Positions 45,296 to 54,604 of a DNA stretch of 64,000 bases are shown here, piece by piece. The notes beneath the pieces were generated by a model. It was not told the DNA's origin. It made no database searches and was given only the letters and a program-made list of their open reading frames with translations. Source of the DNA: Triplophysa rosa. Its lineage: Eukaryota > Chordata > Actinopteri > Cypriniformes > Nemacheilidae. The stretch spans positions 2,402,411 to 2,466,410 of the forward strand of contig NC_079901.1 of NCBI RefSeq assembly GCF_024868665.1, written 5' to 3'. The number at the start of each line of letters is the position of its first letter. Within the stretch, counting starts at the first letter, position 1. Both the position numbers and the translations under genes were made by a program.

Positions 45296-45732
45296 CTGTG
45301 TCCTGTCTTTTAAGAGATGTTAAAATGGATACAGATACATACATAAGGCTCACATATTGCATATCATATGGTACATGGGAACATAACATGACTCAACTGT
45401 ACTATCCTCCTTTTTCTTATGCCCTGACACTTCGCGTGAATTATGGGTGCAGCTTAAACAATCATTGAAAGACTACACACTAATTTGGGTACAATGAGAT
45501 GTCATTATTCTACTCACGTTCAACCATCAAACATTAAAAGGAAAATGTTCATTAACTTAAGCATTGTGTAATATTTCAATGTGCATTAATTTATTTTGAT
45601 AGTTACCTCCCTGAATAAAATGTTAATATAATAGGGATATTTTTATATCTAAAGATATAAGATATATTTTAAAGCATCCAAACCTGAAAATAATATTTTT
45701 GATCATTACATGTTCTGTGTTGTGAGACTTAC

Positions 45733-46969
45733 TCAACTCAACTCAACTCAACTCAACTCAACTTTATTTATATAGCGCTTTTACAATTTTCATTGTTACA
45801 AAGCAGCTGTACATGAGACATATTGACTATAAGCAATATAATTAAAGTTGTACCTGCAAAAACAAGAAAAGGTTGAAAACACAGAAGACAGACATACCCA
45901 CATACAAAACACTCCACACACACACAATATGCACACGTACTAAGAGACACACACACACACATGGATGCGCACGCACACACACACACACACACAACACACA
46001 CACACACACACACACACACGTACGTACACAGACAAGTACGCACACACACACACGCTCAGTGAGAGCACACATTTAGGATAAAGGAGAGAGAAGCACAGGT
46101 CAAATATAACAGATAATAAATTCCTATATGCAATATTAATTAAGTAAAACTTTAAGATTCTAAAGCAGCCCCCCCGGTCAGGCAGATAGTGCAAAAACAG
46201 TATGCAAACGGTGGCGAGGAACCCAAAACTCTAATCGAGAAAAAAAACCTCAGGAGAACCCAGGCCCAACCAGGGGATTCCAGTTCCCCTCTGGCAAAAG
46301 CTGCTGCCTCTGCACAAGCTCCAGAGAACTTGCACAACAAGGCTAAATAAAATAAATAAACTTAATAATAAAATAAATTATAGTTTAAGATTATCATTAA
46401 TAATCTAATAGCATTTGAAGTTTTGTGGTGAAGACATGTCAAGAGACCGCGTCCTTCTTTATCCAGCTCTATCATCTCAGCTCTTGTCAGGTCCCCACTT
46501 CCCATTCTCCGCTCTACCATCAGGTCAGGCCATGAACTGCATCCTGCTCGCTGTGGTAACCTTGGAACAATGAGACAAGACTGGCTGAGAGTAGAGTACT
46601 GTTCTGTACTCTTTGATGCAACAAGTACATCAGTTGTGTTTTTGGTTCCGGTTGATCTAACTAATGCAGCCTAAACCCTCTGAAGATTTATATTATGGAA
46701 GAGTAGTGTATGCAAGATTAAAAAGATGCGTCTTTAGTCTAGATTTAAACTGACAGAGTGTGTCTGCCTCCCGGACAGTGCAGGGAAGACTATTCCAAAG
46801 TTTAGGCGCTAGATAGGAAAAGGATCTACCACCTGCACTTGATTTTGAAATTCTAGGTATTACCAACTGACAGGATGCCTGAGAGCGTAATGCACGTGAA
46901 GGACTGTAATACAAAAGGAGTTCATTCAAGTACTGAGGAGCTAAACCATGTAAGGCTTTATAGGTAATA
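45733..46969 (-). mobile_element. 5'-truncated LINE inserted at a splice donor
   Basis: On the minus strand it begins with the C-terminal end of a LINE ORF2 (RALRSQASCQLVIPRISKSS then SFSYLAPKLWNSLP and FKSRLKTHLFNLAY, 46693-46929). A 3' UTR with the GGGTTCCTCGCCACC-type motif follows, then GCGCTATATAAATAAAGTTG and a (TTGAG)n tail. ACTTAC at 45727-45732 and 46970-46975 is the target duplication. The LINE includes an internal CA/GT microsatellite (45905-46065). Confidence 0.85.
45905..46065. repeat. CA microsatellite within the LINE 3' UTR
   Basis: Interrupted (CA)n with CGCACG and GTACGTAC variants. Cys/Val-rich frames on the opposite strand are artefacts. Confidence 0.93.
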
Positions 46970-46975
46970 ACTTAC

Positions 46976-47122
46976 CTGACGCCAGTTGCTCTTTTAGATA
47001 GTCTCTCTCCTTGGTTAACTCATCAATCTTCTCTTTTTGCCACTCTACTCTCAGTTTACACATCTCCAACTCATGGGATTTTCTTTTCTCGGCCAGATTT
47101 GCAGTGGGGGCCACGAAGACAC
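46976..47122 (-). pseudogene. CCDC106-like exon 2 (coiled coil)
   Basis: 147 bp, phase 1 at both ends. It encodes LAEKRKSHELEMCKLRVEWQ then KEKIDELTKERDYLKEQLAS, with heptad-like Leu/Ile spacing of a coiled coil. The donor GTAAGT (reverse complement at 46970-46975) is also one copy of the LINE target duplication. Confidence 0.8.
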
Positions 47123-47291
47123 CTAATTAAAAGTAACTGTACATTATTGAAAGAACTGAGAACATTCTATTTACTTTCTTGTTGTCGAACAAACCCTCAT
47201 CCCACAAAGACGACGTCGGGACCTCTAATTAGTGACTAGCTTGCTAGCTATAATTAATAATATGAGACAATAAACAGTGTAACATACTAAC

Positions 47292-47397
47292 CAGTAGTGC
47301 CACTGACGGACGTCTCATCCAATGTCTCCATCCCCACTTTGGCATTCTTTTTGGTCAGGGTCCGAATGCCTTTTCTACTTTTGACTGAGTTCTCCAT
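47292..47397 (-). pseudogene. CCDC106-like exon 1
   Basis: The start codon at 47397 begins MENSVKSRKGIRTLTKKNAK and the exon ends SGTT plus one base before GTTAGTATG. A nearer upstream ATG (two codons earlier, other frame) runs into a TGA, so this ATG is chosen. It faces the transposase start at 47585 across 187 bp. Confidence 0.7.
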
Positions 47398-47584
47398 GCC
47401 ATAAGCACACTGAAGTTTGCAGCACGATTCCTTTGTCGCCCCTATGATGATGTTTGCACAAATGGTTTAGCATTGTTCCCCTGTTGATTTCGTTTCAAAG
47501 CGGTAGCGCGATTTCCCTATGGCGATTTCTCCCGCCCATCAGATCGCAAATTGTCAAATACCACTAACGTAATTTTTTTTAAAG
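47398..47584. promoter_or_regulatory. Shared divergent promoter region of the two transposon genes
   Basis: 187 bp separate the two start codons, so both genes must be driven from here unless unseen upstream non-coding exons exist. It contains a GCGCGATTTCCCTATGGCGA segment and an AT-rich part (TAATTTTTTTTAAAG) just before the transposase ATG. No TATA box is convincing. Confidence 0.4.
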
Positions 47585-47692
47585 ATGAGTAAATTTACCC
47601 AACTAAAGAAGCTTATTAATAAACCCAGCTCTATAAAGAATACCCTGAGGCTGATTAAATGGCTCCAGAAAAGGAAACTGCTAAAAAACTAA
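47585..47692 (+). pseudogene. Transposase exon 1 (N-terminal segment)
   Basis: MSKFTQLKKLINKPSSIKNT then LRLIKWLQKRKLLKN and TAA. The Leu/Lys helical composition resembles the region before the zinc ribbon of ISXO2-like proteins, but no CxxC pair follows before the next block at 47869. Confidence 0.5.
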
Positions 47693-47868
47693 ATTAAATG
47701 CAATATATGTCATCGGGTCATGAAAATATAATATAATATAATATAAATATAGCCTGTATAAAATGTAAAATAATGTTAAGTGCTTGCTGTGTGTGATAAT
47801 ATTGGAGGGCAATAAAACAATCATGCAATTGCATGCATCCCCTTTCTAAAAACTGGATTTGTCAACAG

Positions 47869-47969
47869 GCAGCACAGGAGGGAAGAGCAAAACAAATGTC
47901 TATAAGGCACAAATCAATCTTCAGCAGATCAAAGGTCTCCTTGAGTAAGTGGATGCAATTCATGTACAG
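47869..47969 (+). pseudogene. Transposase exon 2
   Basis: It follows CAACAG and reads MSIRHKSIFSRSKVSLSKWM then QFMYR with donor GTAGGC. The reading continues in phase into 48100. The residues match the linker between zinc ribbon and DDE core in ISXO2-like transposases. Confidence 0.65.
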
Positions 47970-48099
47970 GTAGGCAAGTGATAACAGTTGTAATATAAAT
48001 ATCTATGTCATAAACTTTGTTGCTGTTGTACAATATAAACATACATAATTTTTTTTCATAAAGGCGTTCATAAACATTATGTTTTATTTGCCTTTAAAG

Positions 48100-48306
48100 G
48101 TTTTCTCAGGGTCTACGGTTGAGGCAGATAGACATGATGGATGACATTATTGCAAGCAGTTCAGCGACTCTTAATAAAATGGCAACGAAAATAAGGGAAG
48201 TCTGTGTCACAGCAGTTGAACGGATGAGAAGACGTACAAGCCAGCAGATTGGTGGAAGAAGGGAGTTTGTTGTGATCGACGAAAGCCATTTTCGGCACAA
48301 AAAAAG
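48100..48306 (+). pseudogene. Transposase exon 3 (start of DDE core)
   Basis: It begins after TTTAAAG, contains RFSQGLRLRQIDMMDDIIAS (first residue shared with exon 2), a basic ERMRRRTSQQIGGRRE and FVVIDESHF with the first catalytic Asp. It ends in a run of seven A and G before GTATGT. One further A would restore phase with exon 4, so the run is a probable indel site. Confidence 0.78.
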
Positions 48307-48349
48307 GTATGTTATAGATGGTTTCAAAACAACATAAAAAAACGTTACT

Positions 48350-49075
48350 GCGCATGCGCGTGTTCATGGACTGCCCTTAACTTCCGGTACACATTCGCAG
48401 ATTATAGAATGCCTGTAGATTATTTCTGATAACAAGAAAAAGAACCGAGAAGAACCATTACTTTGCTAAACTTGTCTCTCCAATATTGAATTTAGACTGA
48501 TTATGTCAATACGGTTTCTTTAAATGTGACCAAACTACAGGACCTATTCAATGGTTTATTCAATAGAATTAATATACAACAAAATTCAACAAATCGATTA
48601 TTTAATACAATTATTATACAATAAAGTAATAATAAAGCAATAAGCCCCAACAAGCAGTGGGTTACAGTGCATTTTATAATAGCTAAGGGGCATTGTTAGT
48701 CATTAAACCCCCCTAGGTGTTATAAAATGCACTTGTAACCCACTGCTTCTTGCGGGCTTATTGCTTTATTATTATAAAGGAGCTTATTGCTTTTATAAAA
48801 CGGTTATACCATATGCATAGCAAGGCCAAGAAACACATGCAGCAACAGTGGCACAGTGACACTTAGACAATGTAATGCAGTCAACAGTTACAAATCAGGT
48901 ATTTTATAATGGCTTACAACGCGGCTTAACCAACCAGAATCAAGGACCTGAACTGACCATTTTATTATATAAATTAATAATAACATAAATTAAATAAAAT
49001 ATAAATAGTTATATTATTAGACCGAGAAACAATCACTGACCGGAAGTTAACTGCAGTCCAGGCATGCGTGTCCGA
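48350..49075. mobile_element. MITE in transposase intron 3
   Basis: Inverted ends: TGGACTGCCCTTAACTTCCGG at the left and CCGGAAGTTAACTGCAGTCC at the right, both with CATGCG(C/T)GTG outside. About 720 bp, non-coding. It contains the near-perfect palindromic element at 48618-48783. Confidence 0.65.
48618..48783. repeat. Palindromic fold-back element
   Basis: The arms TAAAGCAATAAGCCC...GCAGTGGGTTACA...TGCATTTTATAA and their reverse complement are separated by about 30 bp (TAGGGGGGTTTAATGAC on the minus strand). It would form a stem of about 60 bp. Confidence 0.85.
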
Positions 49076-49195
49076 TGAAACGGTCTATAGCAAATTTGAT
49101 TAAAATGAATAAATTAAATGTGAACAATAGTTACCAAAGTTATTGTTATTATGTATCTGTTTATGTCTCTTTTTGTTGTGTATTTTCTCCATTAG

Positions 49196-49632
49196 TATGG
49201 TAGAGGAAGAATGGCTGGCGGGTGGAAAAGAAAGAAATGGGTCAAATGTTAGGTGTGAGGCATCAGCAGCAGCAAATCTCTAGAAAACCTATTCTACCTC
49301 TTCTGGAGAGAAGATCTCGAAGACATCTAGTCCCCTTGATTGTGTATCATGTGAGGCCTGGATAATCAATTATCAGTGATGTCTGGCGTGCCTATCGCAT
49401 ACTCCCTGCACTAGGGTACAACCATCACACTGTCAACCACAGCAGGTGGTATGTAGATCCACACACTGGTGCCCATACCCAGCATATTGAGAGGGGCTGG
49501 AAATCCTACAAAGAGCAAATCTGGAGGCTTAGGGGAAATCGGACTGAGATTTTGCTTTCTGACCATCTTGCAGTGATTGACTGGTATGAATCGAAACACC
49601 ATGAATGTGCATTTTGTCCGATTGATTCATGA
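49196..49632 (+). pseudogene. Transposase exon 4 (rest of DDE core)
   Basis: It begins YGRGRMAGGWKRKKW after TTCTCCATTAG, then breaks (TAG at 49250-49252). From 49247 another frame gives PILPLLERRSRRHLVPLIVY, interrupted by TAA at 49363-49365, then the second Asp and the Glu. The natural TGA is at 49630-49632, with Cys-containing tail HECAFCPIDS. Confidence 0.78.
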
Positions 49633-49830
49633 CATTTCCCGAAAGTACAAGTAGTCATATTCAGTCACAACCAGAACAATTTCATATAAAATTGTTTGAT
49701 CATTTGTTCAATATTTGTTTTCCTATCTCAGCTAATTGTGTCTTTAGCTTGAAATGTAGAATTTATTTGTATTGTGTCACAGTAAGATCTGAATGTTGAA
49801 TTTTGGCACTTCTTTGTGAAACAAGAAATA

Positions 49831-50407
49831 AAATAAATATTTCTATGTTCTGTGTACCTCTGTGTTGGGTTTGTTTTATATAAGATAACTGAGCCTTTGA
49901 ATCTCCTTTGTAAAAGCTTTATAAAGCATAAATAGTCCACACTTTAGATGAGCTCACACAAAGAGTTAACTGACAACTACTAAATGTATTATAACTACCT
50001 GTATTATTCATGAATTACAGGTGTACTATGTGTTAATAAAGCATTTATTAATGCACTGAGCACCTATTAAGATATGTCTAAATAATAAGATTTATAAATG
50101 TACATTTAAATAGTTTGCTAATCATTTACTTACACTTTTTAAATGTACTTACAAACCACTTACAACTCTTAAATAACTGGTTTATAAATGAAGTAATACT
50201 CAATTTAGAAATAATAAATTGATCATTAATAAAGTATGAAAGTACAATTATTAAACACATTACATATATTCTTATAAATAAGGAATAAAGCATTTATAGC
50301 TGTATGTATGAATGTCTTACTAATGTCTATCAATGTTGAGATAATGCTGTACGAATGATGAATTAACTATTTACTAATGCTTTACTAACGCTTCATAGCA
50401 TGCAGTT
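49831..50407. repeat. Right long terminal inverted repeat of the two-gene transposon
   Basis: Inverted counterpart of 31580-32160. Its inner edge, just after AAGAAATAAAATAAATATTT, has TGTTCTGTGTACCTCTGTG on the plus strand, a polyadenylation-like signal for the transposase. The outer end continues AGTTATTATAAAGTGTTATC, which the left end lacks. Confidence 0.88.
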
Positions 50408-51616
50408 ATTATAAAGTGTTATCAAAGATGTCGTTCTCATGTTGACGCAGTGAAGAGATCATGCAGGCATTAGAAAGACTGTAGTAAGAGCGATGTCTTA
50501 TTTATTACATAAAATAAAAGGTCTGTGGATTTTAAGAATAAAAAGAAGGATAAAAGTCAGGCAGGAGCTAGGACCTGCGTTAATATTATAAAGTCTTTCC
50601 AGCAGAGATGCGTTAGGACCCGCGGTACTAAGGGTCTTAGCAGAGATACTCATAGATATCTATGGAGATACTTTCCAGCAGAGAGTCGTTGGAGAGAAAG
50701 ATCGTCTTAAAATCACCCCTGAGGAGGTTGCTTTGATTCGGATCAGTATGTGAGTAACATTGGTTTTTCTGTTTGTTAGAACCAAGATATGTTGTTGTTT
50801 TTGTTCTAATATTAGCTTTGTGACGGAGCAGTTTTTAGTGTCATTGTTTATCTGGAACCGCTTTAATATTGTACTCGTCCAGATACTGGAGAGAGAGAGC
50901 AAGAGCGCATTGGTACTAAAACTGTAGAGAGAGCGCGTTTTACTCTCTTACTCAATGATGAATAAATTTACATTTAATCCGCGGGTCACATGCATTCCGA
51001 ACCATAGAGTACGATCCGTACGGATCACGGATTATCCGCAATCCGTTTCACCACTATACCGCAGGGGAGAGGAAACGCCCGTTGTAGAGTTGTTTGTCTG
51101 TTTAGGGCTGCTGTACAAAACATGCCGACGAATTCAATGTATGTAGGTCCGCTCTGTATGTAGATATAAATAGATTATTCTAAGGTATTACAAACATAAC
51201 GGTTCATTATGTAAGGTCTTTAAACACCTCTGAAGAAATAGTTTTGTATATTATATTGCATTTCTGTCAATAGATCCTCCTAAAAACCCTGTATTGTTCC
51301 TTTAAAGCTTCAGATTTTCTTTTATTGTGCTTCATGGTTGTTTAGGGGGACTGATGTTAAGTATCACCCTGTCGCTATTGCTTTCATTAATTACATTCAT
51401 GTATATTAGACAATATCTACTTTCTTTCATTACATTATCGATACAATTATAACAAAATATTAAGTGCCCTTTAAACCTCAGAAAAGCCAGAGGCGATATT
51501 ATCAAGGAACCAAAACTCTGTCAGATGAAAAAAATAAACAAAAACAGTCTAAATCAGGGGTCCCCTTCTCCAATTCACCAATTATAAACAAATAAGATAT
51601 GCTTTGTGATTCCAGG
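50408..51616. other. Gene-free stretch
   Basis: Contains GATCCGTACGGATCACGGAT with further ATCCG/CGGAT words (51010-51045), an imperfect palindrome of a kind found in dispersed fish repeats. No convincing exons. Confidence 0.4.
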
Positions 51617-51736
51617 CAGGGGTGCATTTCCCGAATAACAACATAACTTGCTGGTTAACCACCATAGTACGATGCAGTACTACACGTCACGACTGTTTCC
51701 CGAAAACATAGCATGCACATAAAAAATAAACAGATT

Positions 51737-52543
51737 GGTAACACTGGGGGCAATTCTCACTATTACCTAGTTGTTATTAGCATGCTGTCACGGACTTGGG
51801 GAGAAGAACCCAATTGCAGGCAGCGTTGGACAACAGACTTTAATAATAAAATATAAAACACAAAACAAAGGCCCACGAGGGGGTAAAACAATAATGACAA
51901 AGGATAAACAGGGACAAAGACTAACTAAATACTAGACTAACAAACAATAGACATGAACTAAACTCAACACTTACTACAATGAGACAGGGAATCCACAACA
52001 GGAACAAAAACATGAGAAGACGGTAAGCACAACATGAAACCACGTAGCAAACACAATGACCGAACACAGGACAATGAAACATGAGGGTTTAAATAGGGAA
52101 GACAAACGAGGGATAACGAGCAAGGGCAGGTGTAGAACATAAGACACAAGAGGGAGACAATACAGGAAACGAGAGGGGCGGGGCCAATGACAAGACACTG
52201 GAGAGAACGCATATTATTGTCAAAAGGACAATAATATGTTTCTCTCCACACATAACCAAAGACTTTGCCATGGCTCTGCTACAGGACCAAGAAAAACATG
52301 ACTAAGGAAGCAGAGCCATGACACATGCCTGTTATATTGCCTGGCATATTGGCTGTTTATTAGTACTCACAAAGCACATATTCTGCATGACCAATCTCTG
52401 CATCCCTAATCCTACCCAATACCTTAACCTAACAACTACCTTACTAACTATTAATAAGCAACACATTAAGAGTTTATTAGGGAAAAAGTCTTAATTAATG
52501 GTTTGTTAATAGAGTGAATTGCCCCCTATTCTGAAGTGTGACC
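51737..52543. mobile_element. MITE copy 3, split by a solo LTR
   Basis: The ends GGTAACACTGGGGGCAATTC and GAATTGCCCCCTATTCTGAAG are inverted. The interior matches copy 1 at 22176-22436 (TATTGGCTGTTTATTAGTAC). The solo LTR 51786-52323 interrupts it. Confidence 0.8.
51786..52323 (-). mobile_element. Solo LTR (relative of element A) with 5-bp duplication
   Basis: 538 bp from TGTCACGG to GCCATGACA, flanked by CATGC at 51781-51785 and 52324-52328. The internal GAACCCAATTGCAGGCAG and CTCTCCACACATAAC match the LTRs of element A, so it is the same or a sister family reduced to one LTR by recombination. Confidence 0.88.
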
Positions 52544-52680
52544 AAAAGATCTAAACTAAAAGACTTAAAATTAATTTGTATATATTTAGAATGATGGCTA
52601 AAAAATGCACTGCTTGTTGCTTGCTTATTTTGCTCAAGAGCATGATGTAAGTCTACATGTCATATTAACAAGGAACTGTG

Positions 52681-53152
52681 TGTCAGGAACATGGAGAGAA
52701 GAACCCAATTGCAAGCAGCCAGGTAGACAACAAAACATTAATTTAAATAATAAGCCCACGATGGGGAAAACAGGAACTCAAACAAGGGATAACAAAACAC
52801 TTGCCACATGGGGCATAATCCAAAAGGCAGGGTAACAGCAAACATCAGGAGAACAAGGCAACAAGGTAGACAGGAACAATACAAGGATCTAGCACAACGC
52901 AGCAGCACAGGACAGAAAACACGAGGGCATAAAATAGTGAACCAAACCAAGAAGGGAACAGGTGTGGGGCATGAAATCGTTAACAAATACTAATAAGGAA
53001 ATGAGAGGGCAGGGACATAGATGAGACTGGAGAGAGCGCATGTTATGTCAAAACAAACAATGGCATGTCTCTCTCTACACAAAACATGAGGCTCTGCCAT
53101 GATCCTGCCATAAAACCAAGAAAGACATGACATGATGAGGCAGGCATCATGA
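52681..53152 (-). mobile_element. Second diverged solo LTR
   Basis: Starts TGTCAGGAACATGGAGAG and contains GAACCCAATTGCAAGCAG, CACGATGGGGAAAAC and CTCTCTACACAAAACATG, a diverged relative of 51786-52323. The right end (CATCATGA) has lost the consensus ATGACA, and no clear duplication is seen. Confidence 0.7.
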
Positions 53153-53324
53153 GTGCTTCTAACCACAGCTCAAGAGCTGGAGTTCCAAACCATGCAACTT
53201 TGCATTGCTGTTTGCGATTGATCGTTGGAACGATGGTTTTGGGAAATTGTTTATTTTTGTATGCAGGAACGATGGAATTTAGGACCATAGTTAGCCAAAG
53301 ATGCTATAGGGAAACGCACCCCTG

Positions 53325-54416
53325 GTTCACAAGTCAGGCTGTAGATTGATTTGAAGAGAGTTGACATACAGCGGTGTCGGTATGGGAACAGGCGCTGTAG
53401 TCTGTCCAGCAGAGTTGCTGTTTAGCCAGTAATGGATGAGTACCATAACTGTGTTGCAGTTTTAGCAGGTTCTGGCATGGCATGTTAATTACTGGCCAAA
53501 GTGGTTTGTGGTGAGGACCATCACAACATCAACTCCTCATTCGGAGTCCACACTACCTAAACATAAGGACCGTTCACATTATATGCAGGTTTTGTGTCAG
53601 AATTAAAGACTGTAGCGAACAGAAAGCGGTGTGATTGCGGGATGGAAGGGAATGGTTAACGTTATAAAAATGACATTAATAATGATCCATTAACCTTTTC
53701 CAGCTTTTTGAGCAGATAAGGCTGTGGATGGCTGAATGCCATTAAGATGATTTAGAGTGTTTTGCTCTCCGGAGGTTAGGAAAAGGTTCTCGACACAGTT
53801 TTAGGGAGAATGATTGTCTCTGTGAAACATGACAGTAAATTTTTATCTTCCGGGTTGTCTGTCAAGGAAGGAAAAGGATCTGATAACAACACAATGGGGT
53901 CATGAAAAAGGCCTTTATTTGCTGGGGTATTACAAAGGTGCCTTTTCCCAATAAAAAAGTATAAATAAAACAACAAGGTTGTAAGATGTTGCCACAAACA
54001 TAACCCAGTCTGTAAAAACAGGTCTCCAAATCTAATTCTTGATAACAAGCTACAAAGTTTGAGTTTAACCACTAACTGTACAATGATTTTATTTTTTAAC
54101 ATGGGCTTACTCAAGCAGTATTACAGATATCAAGATTATGTTTTCACAGAATGTTTCTTTTTTACATTTTGCAGGATCATTTTATGTAGAAAACAGTAAA
54201 TCACACAAAAAATTACTTTTATTGGGATTTCACAGACTGGATCACAAATATTAACTGTAATAATACTGTAACTGCTGTATTATGTCAAATGGATACTTAA
54301 CCTATCCTATCAACAATACCGCAGTAGAGTTCCCATCTATTCTATATTATTGGCTACTAATTTTCCTTATTTAGTCAAAGTCATCTTTAAAAAAAAAAAA
54401 AAAGTTAGTAAAAACA
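53325..54416. other. Gene-free stretch left of the DIRS element
   Basis: No exon or element ends supported. A poly-A run lies at 54390-54403, 14 bases before the DIRS boundary. Confidence 0.4.
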
Positions 54417-54438
54417 GTTCCCTTTCTGTCGGTCTCTC

Positions 54439-54603
54439 GACGTTGTGTCGAACCGACAGAATGGGGTTTGTCTTGAGAACCTATCATCTTCTGAGTATTT
54501 AGAAAAGGCCAATGAAAATTGGCGAATGAAATTTGCATGCCGGGCTCCTCCCCGGATGTCCGGGTATAAGAGGGAAGCCGGCGTGCTCATTCATTCACCT
54601 TTT
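54439..54603. repeat. DIRS left inverted terminal repeat
   Basis: Matches the reverse complement of about 60123-60290 almost perfectly (one visible mismatch near GGATGTCCGGGTATAAG versus GGATGTCCTGGTATAAG). The core is CGAATGAAATTTGCATGCCG. Confidence 0.92.
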
Positions 54604-54604
54604 G

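Larger units (their letters stand above)
32475..47397 (-). pseudogene. CCDC106-like gene, degraded
   Basis: Four exons (47292-47397, 46976-47122, 45104-45295, 32475-32787), about 250 codons, all introns in phase 1, canonical GT-AG. The protein has a basic N-terminus, a coiled-coil segment (about residues 45-85), a Ser/Asp-rich acidic stretch (about 86-118), a Lys-rich stretch (about 118-148) and a C-terminal domain with TMSAAFKHVGVDRNTV and a tail ending KLLPLQLK. This is the order and approximate length of vertebrate CCDC106 (about 280 residues), a nuclear protein reported to interact with p53. The last exon contains two frame disruptions, so no full protein can be made. The 12.3-kb intron 3 is inflated by element B and a BEL/Pao element. 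The gene lies within an inverted-repeat transposon, so it is read as transposon cargo or an accessory gene, not a host gene. Confidence 0.7.
47585..49632 (+). pseudogene. ISXO2/IS1595-like (Merlin-type) DDE transposase, degraded
   Basis: Four exon-like blocks with matching splice sites: 47585-47692, 47869-47969, 48100-48306 and 49196-49632. Together they carry an N-terminal helical segment, a KVSLSKWMQFMYRFSQGLRL region before the catalytic domain, and the ISXO2-like DDE motifs: FVVIDESHFRHKK (first Asp at 48278-48280), ISDVWRAYRILPALGY (second Asp at 49378-49380) and HTQHIERGWKSYK (Glu at 49489-49491). NHSRWYVDP before the Glu is also family-typical. Lesions are a TAA ending exon 1 with no zinc ribbon visible after it, a one-base shortage at the exon 3/4 junction, a frameshift at about 49246 leading to TAG at 49250-49252, and TAA at 49363-49365. 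It cannot encode an active enzyme. Confidence 0.8.
31580..50407. mobile_element. Two-gene Merlin/ISXO2-like transposon with ~580-bp inverted repeats, multiply interrupted
   Basis: The unit is bounded by inverted repeats 31580-32160 and 49831-50407. It holds a minus-strand CCDC106-like gene (32475-47397) and a plus-strand ISXO2/IS1595-like DDE transposase (47585-49632) whose start codons are 187 bp apart. Each gene stops within about 200-320 bp of the repeat it faces. Removing later insertions (element B, BEL/Pao, LINE, intronic MITE) leaves about 6.6 kb. ISXO2-like DDE domains belong to the Merlin superfamily of eukaryotic transposons, and the accessory gene is my inference. Both genes carry disabling lesions. 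No target duplication is visible, and the last 15-20 bp of the left end look lost or altered. Confidence 0.7.
51617..53324. mobile_element. DNA transposon with CAGGGGTGC(A/G)TTTCCC ends, multiply invaded
   Basis: The left CAGGGGTGCATTTCCC and right GGGAAACGCACCCCTG are inverted ends. The subterminal ACCATAGTACG and ACCATAGTTAGCC are also related. Inside it lie a MITE (51737-52543, itself split by a solo LTR) and a second solo LTR (52681-53152). No transposase. Confidence 0.65.

Noticed and set aside
45842..46194. Cys/Val-rich open frames
   Set aside because: They are translations of the GT/CA microsatellite within the LINE.
48119..48337. 72-codon frame read as a free-standing small gene
   Set aside because: It is exon 3 of the transposase read on into its intron, as the GTATGT donor and the matching upstream and downstream exons show.
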